64,000 bases of DNA from Chytridium lagenaria (Eukaryota > Chytridiomycota > Chytridiomycetes > Chytridiales > Chytridiaceae), in contig JAHLKC010000013.1 in NCBI GenBank assembly GCA_025449115.1, positions 346,001 to 410,000 of the forward strand, in the 5' to 3' direction. This document shows positions 47,876 to 58,791 of this stretch, piece by piece; positions within the stretch are counted from its first letter, which is position 1; each line of letters starts with the position of its first letter. The position numbers and the translations under genes are program-made. Below the pieces are notes generated by a model. That model made no database searches. It was not told the origin of the DNA and saw only the letters and a program-made list of their open reading frames with translations.

Positions 47876-50044
47876 ATGGGCATCTTGTCGTTATTGCTGG
47901 TTGCGGTGGCTGCCGTTTCTGCTTTTGCTGCTCCTGCGTGCTATCAGAGCTTTGATAAATCTGCTTTCCCCAGTTGCACTGTTCTGGGATCGCGAATCGC
48001 TTGCATTGGGCGGTTATGAATGGATCGGACTCTAGTTACATTACCTTTGGAGTTGACGCTGACGTTGCATCATCAAGTGGGAACTGGATCGGTGTTGGCA
48101 TCAGTGACATGGGAGGTAAGCAGAGACTAAATGTTGCTTCATGCAACTCATCTGGTTTATAATTAATGTCTTCTTTACAGGAATGAAGGGATCCGACATT
48201 TGGCTTCTCATTCAAAACGCGGATAAGAGCTACACTCTTCAGGATTCTTACTCGAGCGACTTTGCTCAGCCTGTTGCAGATACTTCGCAGGACCTTATTC
48301 TCATCACTCCACCCGCCGCCTCTGACACCAACACAGTTTACACCTTCCCGTAGAAATCTCAAAACCTGCGACATTGACGACATCGACATTCTGCTGGGCA
48401 TTGACCACAATATCGTCTGGTATGCAGTCACTATTTAAAAATCGATGTCTAACTTGTACATCAAGGGCTATAGGCTCGTCGCCCCGCCTCTCGCAACACT
48501 CCCCAACTAACCGCGGTGACGCCAAAGCCATCTTATTCCCAGACCCTTCCGCCCCACCTCCACCTCAAGACCCCTCCGACCTTCGAACCTTTGAAATTCG
48601 TATGCCTAACGTTACCATCCCGGCGCGTTCCACATCCTATATTTGCTCCCACTTTTCCATGCCGGCTGACACAAAGTACCACGTTATTCGAGTGGAGGGT
48701 CTTCCTGCGTCAAAATATATTCATCACATGATTGTGTATGGATGTACGGCACCACCGGTTGCGCCAGCGAGAGATGGGGATATGTATGATTGCGCAAAGA
48801 TGGATAGTTCTTGTGGGGAGTTTACGTTCTCTTGGGTAAATACTTTAAAGTTTCTTGCCACCTTTCCTTTTGATCACTCTTTTGTCGAATTTTTTACTTA
48901 CTTTATTATTATTCATGTATATTAGGTCCCCGGATCCTCTGGCTATATCTATCCAGCTGAAGCCGGCGTTCCCATTGGCACAGGTCCCAACGCCAACCGT
49001 CATTTTAGTCTTCAGGTACATTACGACAACCCCAACCAGGACTTTAACGTTATCGATAACTCTGGAATGAAGGTACCCTAATTACTTTCTCTCCATAATA
49101 TCATCACTGACAAGGCGTAATTAGGTTTGGTACACCGAGAATCTTCGGCCGAATGATGTCGGCGTACTCACCGTTGGAACAACCTCCATTTCCATTCCTG
49201 GAAACTCTGTTGAGCCAACAGTATTAAAGCCTAATGAGTGCCCTTCGGCCTGCACTTCAAAGTTTCCTGGAAGCATCACGGTGCTCAGTTCAGGCGTTCA
49301 CATGCATAATCTTGGATTCAACCAGACAACTCAACGTATTAGAAACGGAAAAGAACTCTCACCTTTAAGTGTCCGCAGATTCTATGACTTTAAGTAAGTT
49401 TCATTTTAGCATTTTTTTATACCATTCACCGTTTCTTACCATGATACATTCTCCCTACTACAGCTACCAAGGTCAAGTTCCTATCATTGATCCCGACTCC
49501 CGCACTCTCCTTCCTGGCGACTCCCTTATCACCACCTCCGCCTATATCCCCACCCAAGGTCTCCGGAACACCACAACCCGTTTTGGCGAAAGCACCAACG
49601 ACGAAATGGCGTTTAACTTTATTCAATACTATCCCGTAAGTTGGCCAATCCTCACATTAGCAAATCCATCTCTCGCGCACAATAACCCCCACGTTTCAAC
49701 AGAAATTCCCCGCCGTCGAGTACTGCATGACGATAGACCGTATTGGACGCGCTATATGCACTACCAAGGCCCGGCTTGCACAGGTCGGTTTATCTGGGGG
49801 CGGTGGTGGTGGGGCGTCGCAGAGTGATATGGTGGCGATCTTGACGAATTTAACAAAATCAGGGGAACTCGTGGAGTCGTCAAAGACGTTAGCGTACGAG
49901 CCATTCAAGCCTGTTTGTGTGCCGAAAAAAGAAAACGGCGTCACGGTCACGACGACGAGGACTTCGGGATCGACGGGTGGGCGATCTCTTGGTGTTGGAA
50001 TGGGGGTTGCTGTTTTCTCGCTGGCGATCGCCATTGTATTGTAA
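47876..50044 (+). CDS. DOMON plus copper type II monooxygenase (DBH/PHM-like), copy 2
   Basis: The ATG at 47876 opens a signal peptide (MGILSLLLVAVAAVSAFAAP). Domain order and exon layout match copy 1: SYITFGVDADV, GNWIGVGISDMGG, DSYSSDFAQPVADTSQDLIL, then the core with YIHHMIVYGC, SLQVHYDNP, SGVHMHNLGFN and DEMAFNFIQYYP. All five copper-binding His and the Met are kept. However, the Cys next to the Met (DEMC in copy 1) is Ala here, and its partner (ITTCSY in copy 1) is Ser (ITTSAY). The conserved disulfide beside the CuM site is therefore lost as a pair. The C-terminus (GVGMGVAVFSLAIAIVL) again suggests an anchor. One base appears missing near 48000 (RIA then LHWAV). Confidence 0.87.
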
Positions 50045-50359
50045 GCGGAGTGGGTTGCGGTGTAAGGTGTAAAGGGTTCAAGTTTGTAGGGATTTATCAT
50101 AATCGGGTAAATCCCGATGTAGCATTGTTGTTAACGTAGCTGAAATATATAATATTCATCATTTTTGAGTTTCTTGATTGATTGTGAGGGGTCCTTTTTT
50201 ATCCAAAAAGCGACATTCGATCTCATCACCCCTAAAATCTATTTTTAATGAACAAAGCAAACAAGGTACGGTTTTTCCTCAGTTTTCCGTTGCTGGGACC
50301 TGGACCGTTGGAATCGAAAAATTCACAAAGTGAAACCGCTTTAGCACTTCCATGAAAAC
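50045..50359. other. Intergenic, no gene seen
   Basis: About 315 bases between monooxygenase copy 2 and the repeat protein gene. Confidence 0.35.
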
Positions 50360-51459
50360 ATGCATCTACAGACACTACCCCCCGCCAACGACAACACACG
50401 TACGAAGCCTCATGAAGGAATTGAAGAAACCGTTTTCGATTACATCCACAACCCTGGGTTTTACGCAATAGGTGATCTTCAAGATACAAAGTAAAACCCC
50501 ACGCCCACCCGTCTCGCAACTCTTTTTTTACTAAAAACCATCACTCCGCAAGGCTTTCTCGACGTCGTAAAACCTCATCCTTCTCACTCTCAAAATCCGA
50601 CACCACAACCCTTCATCAAAGCTTTTCATCCAAAACAACAACCCACGATCCCGATGATTTCTCCCGTTCATCCACCGCGAAATCCAACGTCACCCATGTG
50701 AAATCCACCGACCTTGACATTGAAGAACATCTGCTGGATCAGAAAAACGTGGTGAAACGATATCACCCGCTTCCACGACATGTCGCGTTCAGTGACTCTG
50801 ATGACGATGTTATCTTGGAGTTGAAACGACGACCGTTGACACATTCTTCATCTTTGGGGTCGCGTTTGAAATCCGCGTTGAAAACACGTGGACCGGCCGA
50901 TGAGGTGGGGACGCCGGATGATGTGTTTATGGCGACGTTGGTGACATCCGCGTTGAAGAAGGGACCGGATGGGGTGGGGACGCCGGATGATGTGTTTATG
51001 GCGACGTTGGTGAATTCCACGTTGAAGAAGGGACCGGATGGGGATGATACCTTGGTGGGGACGCCTGATACAGAGAGACATGCGTTCACATCACAGCCGT
51101 TGAAATCGTCTATTAAAACGGAAGGCATGTGGAGGGTAGACGAAACGTCTTTTAAAACGGAAGGCATGTGGAGGGTAGACGAAACGTCTTTTATAACGGA
51201 AGGCATGTGGAGGGTAGACGAAACGTCTTTTAAAATGGAAGGCATGTGGAGGGTAGAGGAATCGGATACGCCGACGCGGTCGCTTTTCCAGGCCAAGGAG
51301 TTGATGGAAGGAAGCTTGCCATTGGATGTGAGGGAGGTTGATGCGGTTGATACATTGGAAACGGCTCTAAAAGTTGACGATATTGTGTTGCAACAAGATG
51401 ATGTCAAGAGGAGAGAAAAGAGGAGAGCTGGAACATGTTTCCAATGTTTATTAATGTGA
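50360..51459 (+). CDS. Uncharacterised 345-residue protein with two kinds of internal repeats
   Basis: Exon 1 (50360-50490) reads MHLQTLPPANDNTRTKPHEG, then VFDYIHNPGFYAIGDLQDT. The intron 50491-50552 has donor GTAAAA and acceptor GCAAG. Exon 2 (50553-51459) continues in phase; the total of 1038 nt is an exact multiple of three. Exon 2 starts LSRRRKTSSFSLSKSD. It carries about 2.3 copies of a 23-residue unit (VGTPDDVFMATLV, then LKKGPDG), then four copies of a 13-residue unit (EGMWRVDETSFKT). The C-terminus is REKRRAGTCFQCLLM; CLLM could be a C-terminal CaaX-type prenylation box (C-aliphatic-aliphatic-X), an inference. No known domain. The frame is intact. Confidence 0.72.
50905..51066 (+). 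repeat. 69-bp coding tandem repeat, about 2.3 copies
   Basis: GTGGGGACGCCGGATGATG begins copies at 50905 and 50974, with a partial copy at 51055 after a 12-base insertion. All are in frame. Confidence 0.88.
51121..51276 (+). repeat. 39-bp coding tandem repeat, four copies
   Basis: GAAGGCATGTGGAGGGTAGA begins at 51121, 51160, 51199 and 51238, an exact 39-base period. Copies are nearly identical, which suggests recent expansion or homogenisation. Confidence 0.95.
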
Positions 51460-51964
51460 TGATTAAAAAAAACAAACTGAATTACACTCTTTATTTAACT
51501 TGACGCTGCAAAGTCCAGCATATATATACGAGGGACACAGTGTCTCGAGACATTGGGTTGCGTCTGCTGGAGTGGAACAAACGGATCCACCTTTTTCTGT
51601 TATGCCAACGCATGTGATGTGATGGTTGCGACACGAGTGGAGAGAGGAGAGGACAATGCTCATTTAGGACATTTATGTTATGAATAATACATGACTATAG
51701 CACTGTAATGGATGATGATAATATATGATTGTGGAATATCAAACTCGTCTCATCAAATTTCATTTATGTACCCGCGTAGCCAAAAGAGGGTCACACACGT
51801 TTCCACTACCCAACCAACAATACCAAAAAAATATCTTTTAAGCCAAAGCACAACAAACTAACCACCTCAAAACAACCATGAAAAAAAAAGAAAAAAAAAA
51901 ACAATAAACGCATCCTCAAAGAAAAACAAAGACAAGCACATGAGGAATGACGTGAAAAAACACC
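51460..51964. other. Intergenic between convergent genes
   Basis: About 500 bases. A TATATATA tract lies near 51521, and A runs at 51880-51900. No gene. Confidence 0.4.
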
Positions 51965-54396
51965 TCACCCCACCACCCTCGGATACATCACCGTAAACCC
52001 ATCTCCACACGCAAACCGTTCCTCAACCTTACACCAACCCCACAACCCCCTCCTCACCCACCCTTCCCCAGCAACCTGCAACCGTCCAACACTCTCCTCC
52101 CCATCCACCACAACACTCCCACCTCTCACAGGCGCCATCCAAAGTGGCGTCCCCGTATTCCCCCTCCGTCCATCCGCCCTCCTAAGCTGTCCACGATCAT
52201 TCAACCCCCAAGCTAAAGCATCCCTCCCAAACCGTTCCCCTACAGCCCCACTCTCTAAAACCCCTACACAGTGGGACGGTCCAACGGTGAGCGATGATAC
52301 ACGTATTGGAACGCGACGGTGGAGTTGTTCAGAGTATTCGCTTGAGGTTGGAAAGCGCTGTGATGGAGGCTGGGGTGTTGACGAGATGCGAAAACTGAGA
52401 AATGGGCGTTGGGAAAAACGATCAGTTAATGTATCCTCCAATTGAGAAAAAAATTATTTAAAAAGACTCACCCCTCCTTGTCCAAGCTGACCCCACAGAC
52501 CTAACACCACGAAATAAGAATAAGAAAAAAACCATGATCAGCACATCTCCACACACACAACATATACATACCCATTCCACAAGACAACACCTCGGTCTTA
52601 TCCTGCCTCTCAACTACAAACGCAGCAGTACTGCCTCCCGCTGCAACAAATGTGCATTTCGCATCAGAGGGTTTCGGCATCGCCCTCATCCGATTCCATA
52701 GTGTCTGCACCTCCATGGGTTCCGATAAACTCGCGACATCACTCTTGTATCCTGTTCCTAATTGCTACCTCCCCAAACAATAAAGCGTTGTTAAAAAATA
52801 CCCCCATAAAAGATAAAACACAGTGAATTAAGAGGGGAAAAAAAAAATAAAAAAATAAAGAATCCTCACCCCAAACGTATTCGCACCCCACGCGAAAACC
52901 CTCCCATCCTCTGCTCTAACCACACAAAACGCATCTCCCGCCGCAACCTGTACAACCTTCACCCCCTTCAACCCCTCCACCTCCCTCAACTTCCCATCCC
53001 AAACCTCCTCCCCCTCCCTCCCCAACTCCCATACGCATTCGCCACAATCTCCTTCCTCTTCTTCACCTGCGCACCAACACCCTCATGAACAGGAGACGAC
53101 GGTGCATCCACAGCCGCCGTAAACACTTTCCCAGACTTTGACAGCGCAATCACGTGATGACGACCTGCTGCTACGGACGTTAGGGGCGTGGTGGACCAGG
53201 AGTCGGCAAAGGGGACGCGTTGGATTGGGGATGTGGAGCGGGAGAAGGGCCACCAGGAGGATGTGACGGGGTGTTGACTGGCGGCTTTAGGGTCAATTTT
53301 CATGAGATCTCCGCGAGAAGTGAGAGCGAATAAAGGGAGAGGACGGGAGGGAGGGAGGGTGGTGGTGGCAGAGGTGGAACGGATGGAGGTGGCGATGGGG
53401 TCAGGTTGGGTGTAGGCGACGCGGGTAAAGTTGTAGTTTTTGACAATGGTGGTGGTGGGACCTGGGTGGGTGGTTGTCGGAGATGAAAGGTCAACGTGGT
53501 GAAGGACTCCGTTAATGTCGATGGCGGCAATGCCGTTCGAGGTGACGGCGAGGTCGCGTAGAGGGTTTCCGTCCAGTTCCTACAACATTAGCACAACTGG
53601 TCAATACATTTATATGTCATAGAGCCAGCAAGAGTAACATAAAGGGTGTATACCTTTATCCTGTACACTGGCTGGACCTCGGGTGCCGCACTCTCTCCTC
53701 CACTCCCCCCGCTTCCCCAAATCAACACCCAAAGAGCTCCCCATCCCTCCAAACCCACCTCCCCTCCCCCAAAACCACACAGCCAAATCCTCTCTCCCCT
53801 CTTTCACCTGCACCATCTGCTGCTCCGTCACCACCGTTGCACTCCCCTTCCCAGCACTCCTCACGATCCGTTCTGCACGCTCTCTGTATCCAATGCTGAC
53901 GCCCCCTTCCCATTCGTCACCTTGAAAAACGTCGTCGATGTTGATGGACTCACCAACGAGGCGATGGTTGGAGATGATGAGAGACGGGTGGATGTCAGGT
54001 GGGGAGCGGAGGGGAGGGAAAAGGTTTCAATGGATTCCGTGTCGCCATGGAGGAGGACGGCAAAGGTGAGAGCACTGACGACCGATGCGCCGACAAGCGC
54101 CCATATTCGGAAACGGGTGTTTTCTTTTTGATGAAGGGAATGCACCGTGTGGGGACGACGGGAGGGTGCGGGTGTTGAGGGTTTGGTCGGGATGGGTAGG
54201 GAAGGGGGTTGTCCAAAGGGATTCGATGGGACGTTTTGGTGGGTCTGGGGATGTGGAGAGCGATCTATTGGGGATGCGGGGGAGGTGATAAGGGGCTGCG
54301 TAGGAGGGATGAGGGGGAGTGGATGCGGTGGGTGAGGGTTGGGGAAACTCGACGGAGATGAAGAAGTCGGGTCATGCCGATGATGTTCGATGGCAT
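51965..54396 (-). CDS. RCC1-repeat protein, FMP25-like, probably mitochondrial inner membrane
   Basis: The ATG at 54396 gives an Arg-rich, acid-free presequence (MTRLLHLRRVSPTLTHRIHS). A C run near 54274 shifts the frame, then PSRRPHTVHSLHQKENTRF leads into one transmembrane helix (IWALVGASVVSALTFAVLLH). RCC1-type repeat fragments follow: DLAVWFWGRGG, LRDLAVTSNGIAAIDINGVL, SVAAGRHHVIALSKSGKVF, VVQVAAGDAFCVVRAEDGRV and FAWGANTFG, TFVAAGGSTAAFVVERQ, and a last one with SLTVGPSHCVGVLESGAV and DALAWGLNDRGQL. The presequence plus single helix plus RCC1 propeller is the layout of fungal FMP25, a respiratory assembly protein; that assignment is by layout. Several short introns, and a frame jump near 53025. 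Confidence 0.75.
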
Positions 54397-54777
54397 TGCG
54401 TTTAAAGAAAATGAGAGAAAAATTTGGTGGGGAGGTTTGTGAATGTGAGCGAGGCTCTGGTTATGGCGTTCTCTGGATTCGTTTATTGTAAACCAGACAC
54501 CTTCTGCGACGGTTAACGCGGCTGATATACATGTGTGAATTATAGAGAAATAAGCGAAGAAATACGTGGGTTGATGTACATTTACACTGATTTTTCTTTA
54601 TGGATAATAAAGTGGGGTACGTGGTGATTCGTTTTTCATGTGCAGACGTCATGGATAAGCGCGTCGCATACCAGGCATGACTATACATTTCTCGGAAGAC
54701 GGAAGAAGTCAACCCCGCTTTTCGCTTCAATTAATTGGGTTTCTGTGTTTGTCATGCGTGAGTTACAAATATAACAT
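54397..54777. other. Intergenic, no gene seen
   Basis: About 380 bases upstream of the FMP25-like gene. No recognisable element. Confidence 0.35.
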
Positions 54778-55029
54778 TTAACACCTGCTACGTCTCTTGA
54801 GCTCGATCCCTAGTACGGCGTCTACGGGCGGCATTGTTGGCTTCTCTGAAGTCCACCCAATCATTCTGCAAAATGTTCCCTGTCAAACATTAATGTTCAA
54901 ATAAACATCTAAAGTTGCATACATATGTGCTGTCGTCAGCGGCGTCCGATCCTCATTATGATGTACATGACATCTGAACCTGATGAAGCTAGAGTTGTTT
55001 TTGGCTCCAACTATCGTTGTTTGGTACAT
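54778..55029 (-). CDS. Possible small two-exon gene, unknown
   Basis: From the ATG at 55029 the read is MYQTTIVGAKNNSSFIRFRC, then HVHHNEDRTPLTTAH. A donor GTATGC and an acceptor TTTTGCAG keep the frame and give MIGWTSEKPTMPPVDAV, then KRRSRC and TAA at 54778-54780. The product is about 65 residues with no recognised family. An alternative frame in exon 2 (NDWVDFREANNAARRRRTRD) also looks protein-like but does not match the splice phase. Support is modest. Confidence 0.3.
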
Positions 55030-55648
55030 ATAAATAAATAAATATTATATGTACTGGAATACTAAATATATTTGCATGTTGGTGTGGTTGTTATGTATTT
55101 TATATAGCCATCAGGCAGCAGCTTTGGCAATTATATAAGCAAGCAAATTATAAATATATCATTTATTATATGGCTTGAAGGGTTTCTTCAACATAATAAT
55201 ATTAAATAAAATAAATGTGAATAATTAATTATTGGATGGATGGATGGATGGGTGGATGGCTTCTTTCTTATAATAATAATATGTATATAATTAAATATCA
55301 CTTTTTAATTAATAGAACTTGGTGACTCTTTACCTGCATTAGATTTATTTATAATAATATTAGACAATAATGGTAATATATATATGTATAGACGTAATCA
55401 CCACACAAGAACAAGCAAACACCCCCTCTCATGCATATCAAAAGTATTTATCAGATTAATTAATATTAATAAAAATGAACTTGGCGAAATGACAAGCCGT
55501 TGTGTGTATATATATAATATAATATATAGTGTCTGAAATAAATACATAAATATATACTATGTAGGTACACTCGACATATGATATGGTATATATGCATGTA
55601 TGTAGATAAATAGATATTCATTTATTTATATAGAAACAAAGAAGCATC
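55030..55648. other. AT-rich intergenic region with a GGAT microsatellite
   Basis: Dense ATATATA and TTATTAAT tracts. GGATGGATGGATGGATGG lies at about 55235-55252, which is CCATCC on the minus strand. No open frame of interest. Confidence 0.5.
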
Positions 55649-55687
55649 CATCCATCCATATCCATCCATCCATCCATCCATCCATCA
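55649..55687 (+). repeat. (CATC)n microsatellite, sense-oriented to the F-box gene
   Basis: CATCCATCCATAT then CCATCCATCCATCCATCCAT, ending about 20 bases before the ATG at 55707. Confidence 0.85.
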
Positions 55688-55706
55688 ACCAATTCAACAA
55701 CTATCA

Positions 55707-55730
55707 ATGACAGCCGTAGAGGGGGTGGTC

Positions 55731-55770
<40 letters not shown>

Positions 55771-57558
55771 TCACCCCCTCAACTCTATCTCGACATCTTC
55801 AATATCTTCCATCCAACTATCCACCCATCATCCAAGCCACCTCCCTCCAGAACTCATTGTCAGGATTCTCTCCTACCTCACTGACCCCATCGACCTCATC
55901 ATCTGCGAACGGGTCTGTCAGTCATGGAGATCCACCATCCTTTCCATCTTCATCAATGTCCTCTGGCCATCCCTCTATCACCAAACAACCATGCCCGCCT
56001 CTGCTCGTCGTCGTGTCTCATTCTCAGAAACCATAGAGTCATCAACCTGTAGTACGACGCTGCAAAGACAGAGATCACTGGGGAAGCAGAGACCCACTCG
56101 AGTCAAATCTCGTGAGCATCTAGCTGCTTCTTCCCTCACCAAGATCATCAAACCTTCAACTCCTCTTACACACCATCCTCAATCGAATCCTGCCCATGAT
56201 TTTCGTCAAGCATGTCTCAAAGGTCTCCCGTGGTCTTTTAGAACCAATTTCTCTCCATCATTACCAACATCAACCTCTCCCCAGAACCCCACCCTCATTG
56301 GCGTTCAAGCCTCCACTATCTCCACCGTCGCCATCTCCTCCCCAATCGCATCTGGGTATGCTGCGAAACCTCCACCATCCGTCTCTACGGCGTCACCACC
56401 ACCACCACGTGCACCCTTTCCCCATCCACCTTTTCCCCACTGAGCATCAAATGGATATGCTGGGAACCCTTCCACCCCAACGACCACCTCGCCCCATCCT
56501 ACCGTCTCCCACCTCCAGCAACCATCTGCAGCACCTCCCCATGGCTCATCCGCACCGAATCCTACGGTCGCGTCAACCTCTACGATCCACGTCCAACATC
56601 CCCCCATTTCAAATGCCTCCACCCAACATCCCTCAACAGCACCAGAAGACTCCCAGACCCCGACCCTTTACACACCTATCAATGGGCTGGACAGTGGGAC
56701 CCCGACAACAAGGACGCTGGAGGTCGTGATCTCGTCGCCGTCAACGGTCTCAACATGATCATCGTAGGAGCTTGGTTAAACGCCCCCATATGGCTCGTTA
56801 AACTCCCACCCCTCCCAAACACTTCCTCCCCCACCATCCCAGCTATCCCCGAATTCAAAAAAATCTGGGTGAACCGTTGGATCCAACGCACCAACAACCA
56901 CGACTCAACACGATGGGTCGCCACCTCCATCACCATGTCCGAAACCGCCGTCGCCATCACCTACACCCCTCGTTCATCCATCCCAACCACCAACTCTCTC
57001 ATCAAAATCCTCTCCCTCATCGACGGTCATTCCATTAAAACCCTCCCCCTCCAAACCCCAGCCTCACATTCCCTCACCTCAACCCACCTCCTCCTCACTC
57101 TCCCTAAATCCATCCAAATCCACTCCCTCACAACCCACACCCATTTACCACACACCTTCCCCATCTCTCCCCCATCCTCCCCAACCTCCACCCTCCTCAA
57201 CGACGGCTCTTTGCTGCTCGGGAATTCAAGGTCCGCCATCACAGTCACACCTTCAAGTGCCCGTCTTCACACCATGGAATCCAGCATCAAACCACTTCCA
57301 GATCATCATGATGCAGGGTTTTGGGCTGTTGTGGCGTCGAAACCAACATCACCGTCTTTGGATTTCTTCTTCATTGCGCTGCATCTCTTGATTGCTTTCT
57401 TCATCAGGTTTCCTGACGTTCTTTCTTGGGGTATGCCGGTATTGGCTGTGGAAATTTTATGGTCGTTTGTGGAGAAACCGAGAGTTGGGGATGGAGTGGA
57501 AAGAGCGGTGGTTTGGGTTCCTGTGCCTGTAGGGAGTTTTATGGATCTATTGAAATGA
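55707..57558 (+). CDS. F-box protein
   Basis: The ATG at 55707 starts MTAVEGVV and a run of 13 serines. The frame changes near 55830, and a clear F-box appears: HLPPELIVRILSYLTDPIDL, then CERVCQSWRSTILSIFINVL. F-box proteins link substrates to the SCF ubiquitin ligase. After a Ser-rich region the frame changes again near 56340 and stays open to 57558. This part is rich in Trp and beta-type segments (SIKWICWEPFHPNDHLAPSY, TYQWAGQWDPDNKDAGGRDL, VNGLNMIIVGAWLNAPIWLV). It may be a beta-propeller-like substrate domain, an inference from the regular hydrophobic strand pattern. The C-terminus is hydrophobic (FFFIALHLLIAFFIRF) and ends FMDLLK. Confidence 0.72.
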
Positions 57559-58791
57559 CCTCTTTTTTTTTATTTGAATCTCATTTTTAGAACCTCATAC
57601 GCTTTTATCGTTATTTCAAGCGCCTCATACTTTTTTTGTATATTCCATACGGTTCCTTTTACTCCTTTATTCGTATTTATTGCTGCATGTTAAGGTATTG
57701 CATTAATAGATTATTTTTTATTTTGCATATAATTATTCGTGGCTTTCATTTAGAATCGATTATAAACGCACGTTCCATTGATCGCGTTGGACTTCAAACG
57801 TGTATTATGACGCGTTTATAACCAAAACACGTCGCATTGACGCGTTGTGTTTTAAAAGAACATTGAGGTTATAGTTTTGACGTTCACAAATGAAAAAAAA
57901 ATGCGTATCAGATTTAGCAATGAATCTCGGCGGTTCGGTTTGTTTTATAATCGAGGGGGTCTTTCCTTGGATTAATGTGTTTAAATCGTTTTTTGAATCT
58001 GGGCCATTGGCCGAATACTGAATAGATGCACTTTTGATTTGGATAAAGTGGTTTATCGTTGAGAGGCTTTTTTAATTAGGAATATAAATATTGTACCAAG
58101 GAACTTTTGAAACAAGGATGTTTCTATTTAATTAAAGTGGATAATCATTTTATTTATTTATTTATTTATTGTCTTCCTATACTTTTACCATGTTTGTCAG
58201 TCAAGCAATGGGATTGTCAGATTTTATGTATTGTACGACAGTCGCGTGTTTTTATTTTTTTTTTAGAATTATTTTATTGAATGTGAGTCACGTGTAAATA
58301 TTTATTACTTACTTATTAGGTGTTGAGTTTGTCTCCTCTTTACAAGCTTATTATTTATGCTGCTGTGCCTGCATCCGATCTCTTGCCCCTGCTGACTCTT
58401 TTCTTATTTATTTTATTTTATTTTATAAATATTATTTTATTTTATTTGCTTGACTTTTGGGTGAGTGGAACAGCTAATAACCCTTCTTTCACTCTGCAAG
58501 TTCAATTAAAAAAAAAATTCAATTTAATAATCTTTTTTAATTAATTAATTTAAATTGAATAGATAGTAAAATAAAATAAAATAAATAAAATCAAAGCAAC
58601 ACTCATTGCCCGTCATCATCGACAACCAGCTTCTTCCATCGCTTATCCCTATCATCGAGGTCCCGTCTATTTTTTCTTTTAAAAAAACAAAACGGTTGAA
58701 AAACTACTACTTGGTGTTTGTGAGCGTCGACGAAGCAGGGCACTTTCGTTACAATCACAACATATAGGAATCTGTGTATTGGCCAACAGTC
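57559..58791. other. Long AT-rich intergenic region upstream of the cyclin gene
   Basis: About 1.2 kb of mostly AT-rich sequence with TTTATTTATTTATT tracts. Three GACGCG-containing sites (about 57783, 57810, 57839), two of them GACGCGTT, resemble the MCB/MluI motif of fungal cell-cycle promoters. They lie almost 1 kb from the cyclin ATG, so a role is only a suggestion. No gene seen. Confidence 0.4.

Noticed and set aside
57783..57846. GACGCG-containing sites considered as a cell-cycle promoter
   Set aside because: They lie almost 1 kb from the cyclin ATG and next to the F-box gene 3' end; kept only as a remark.
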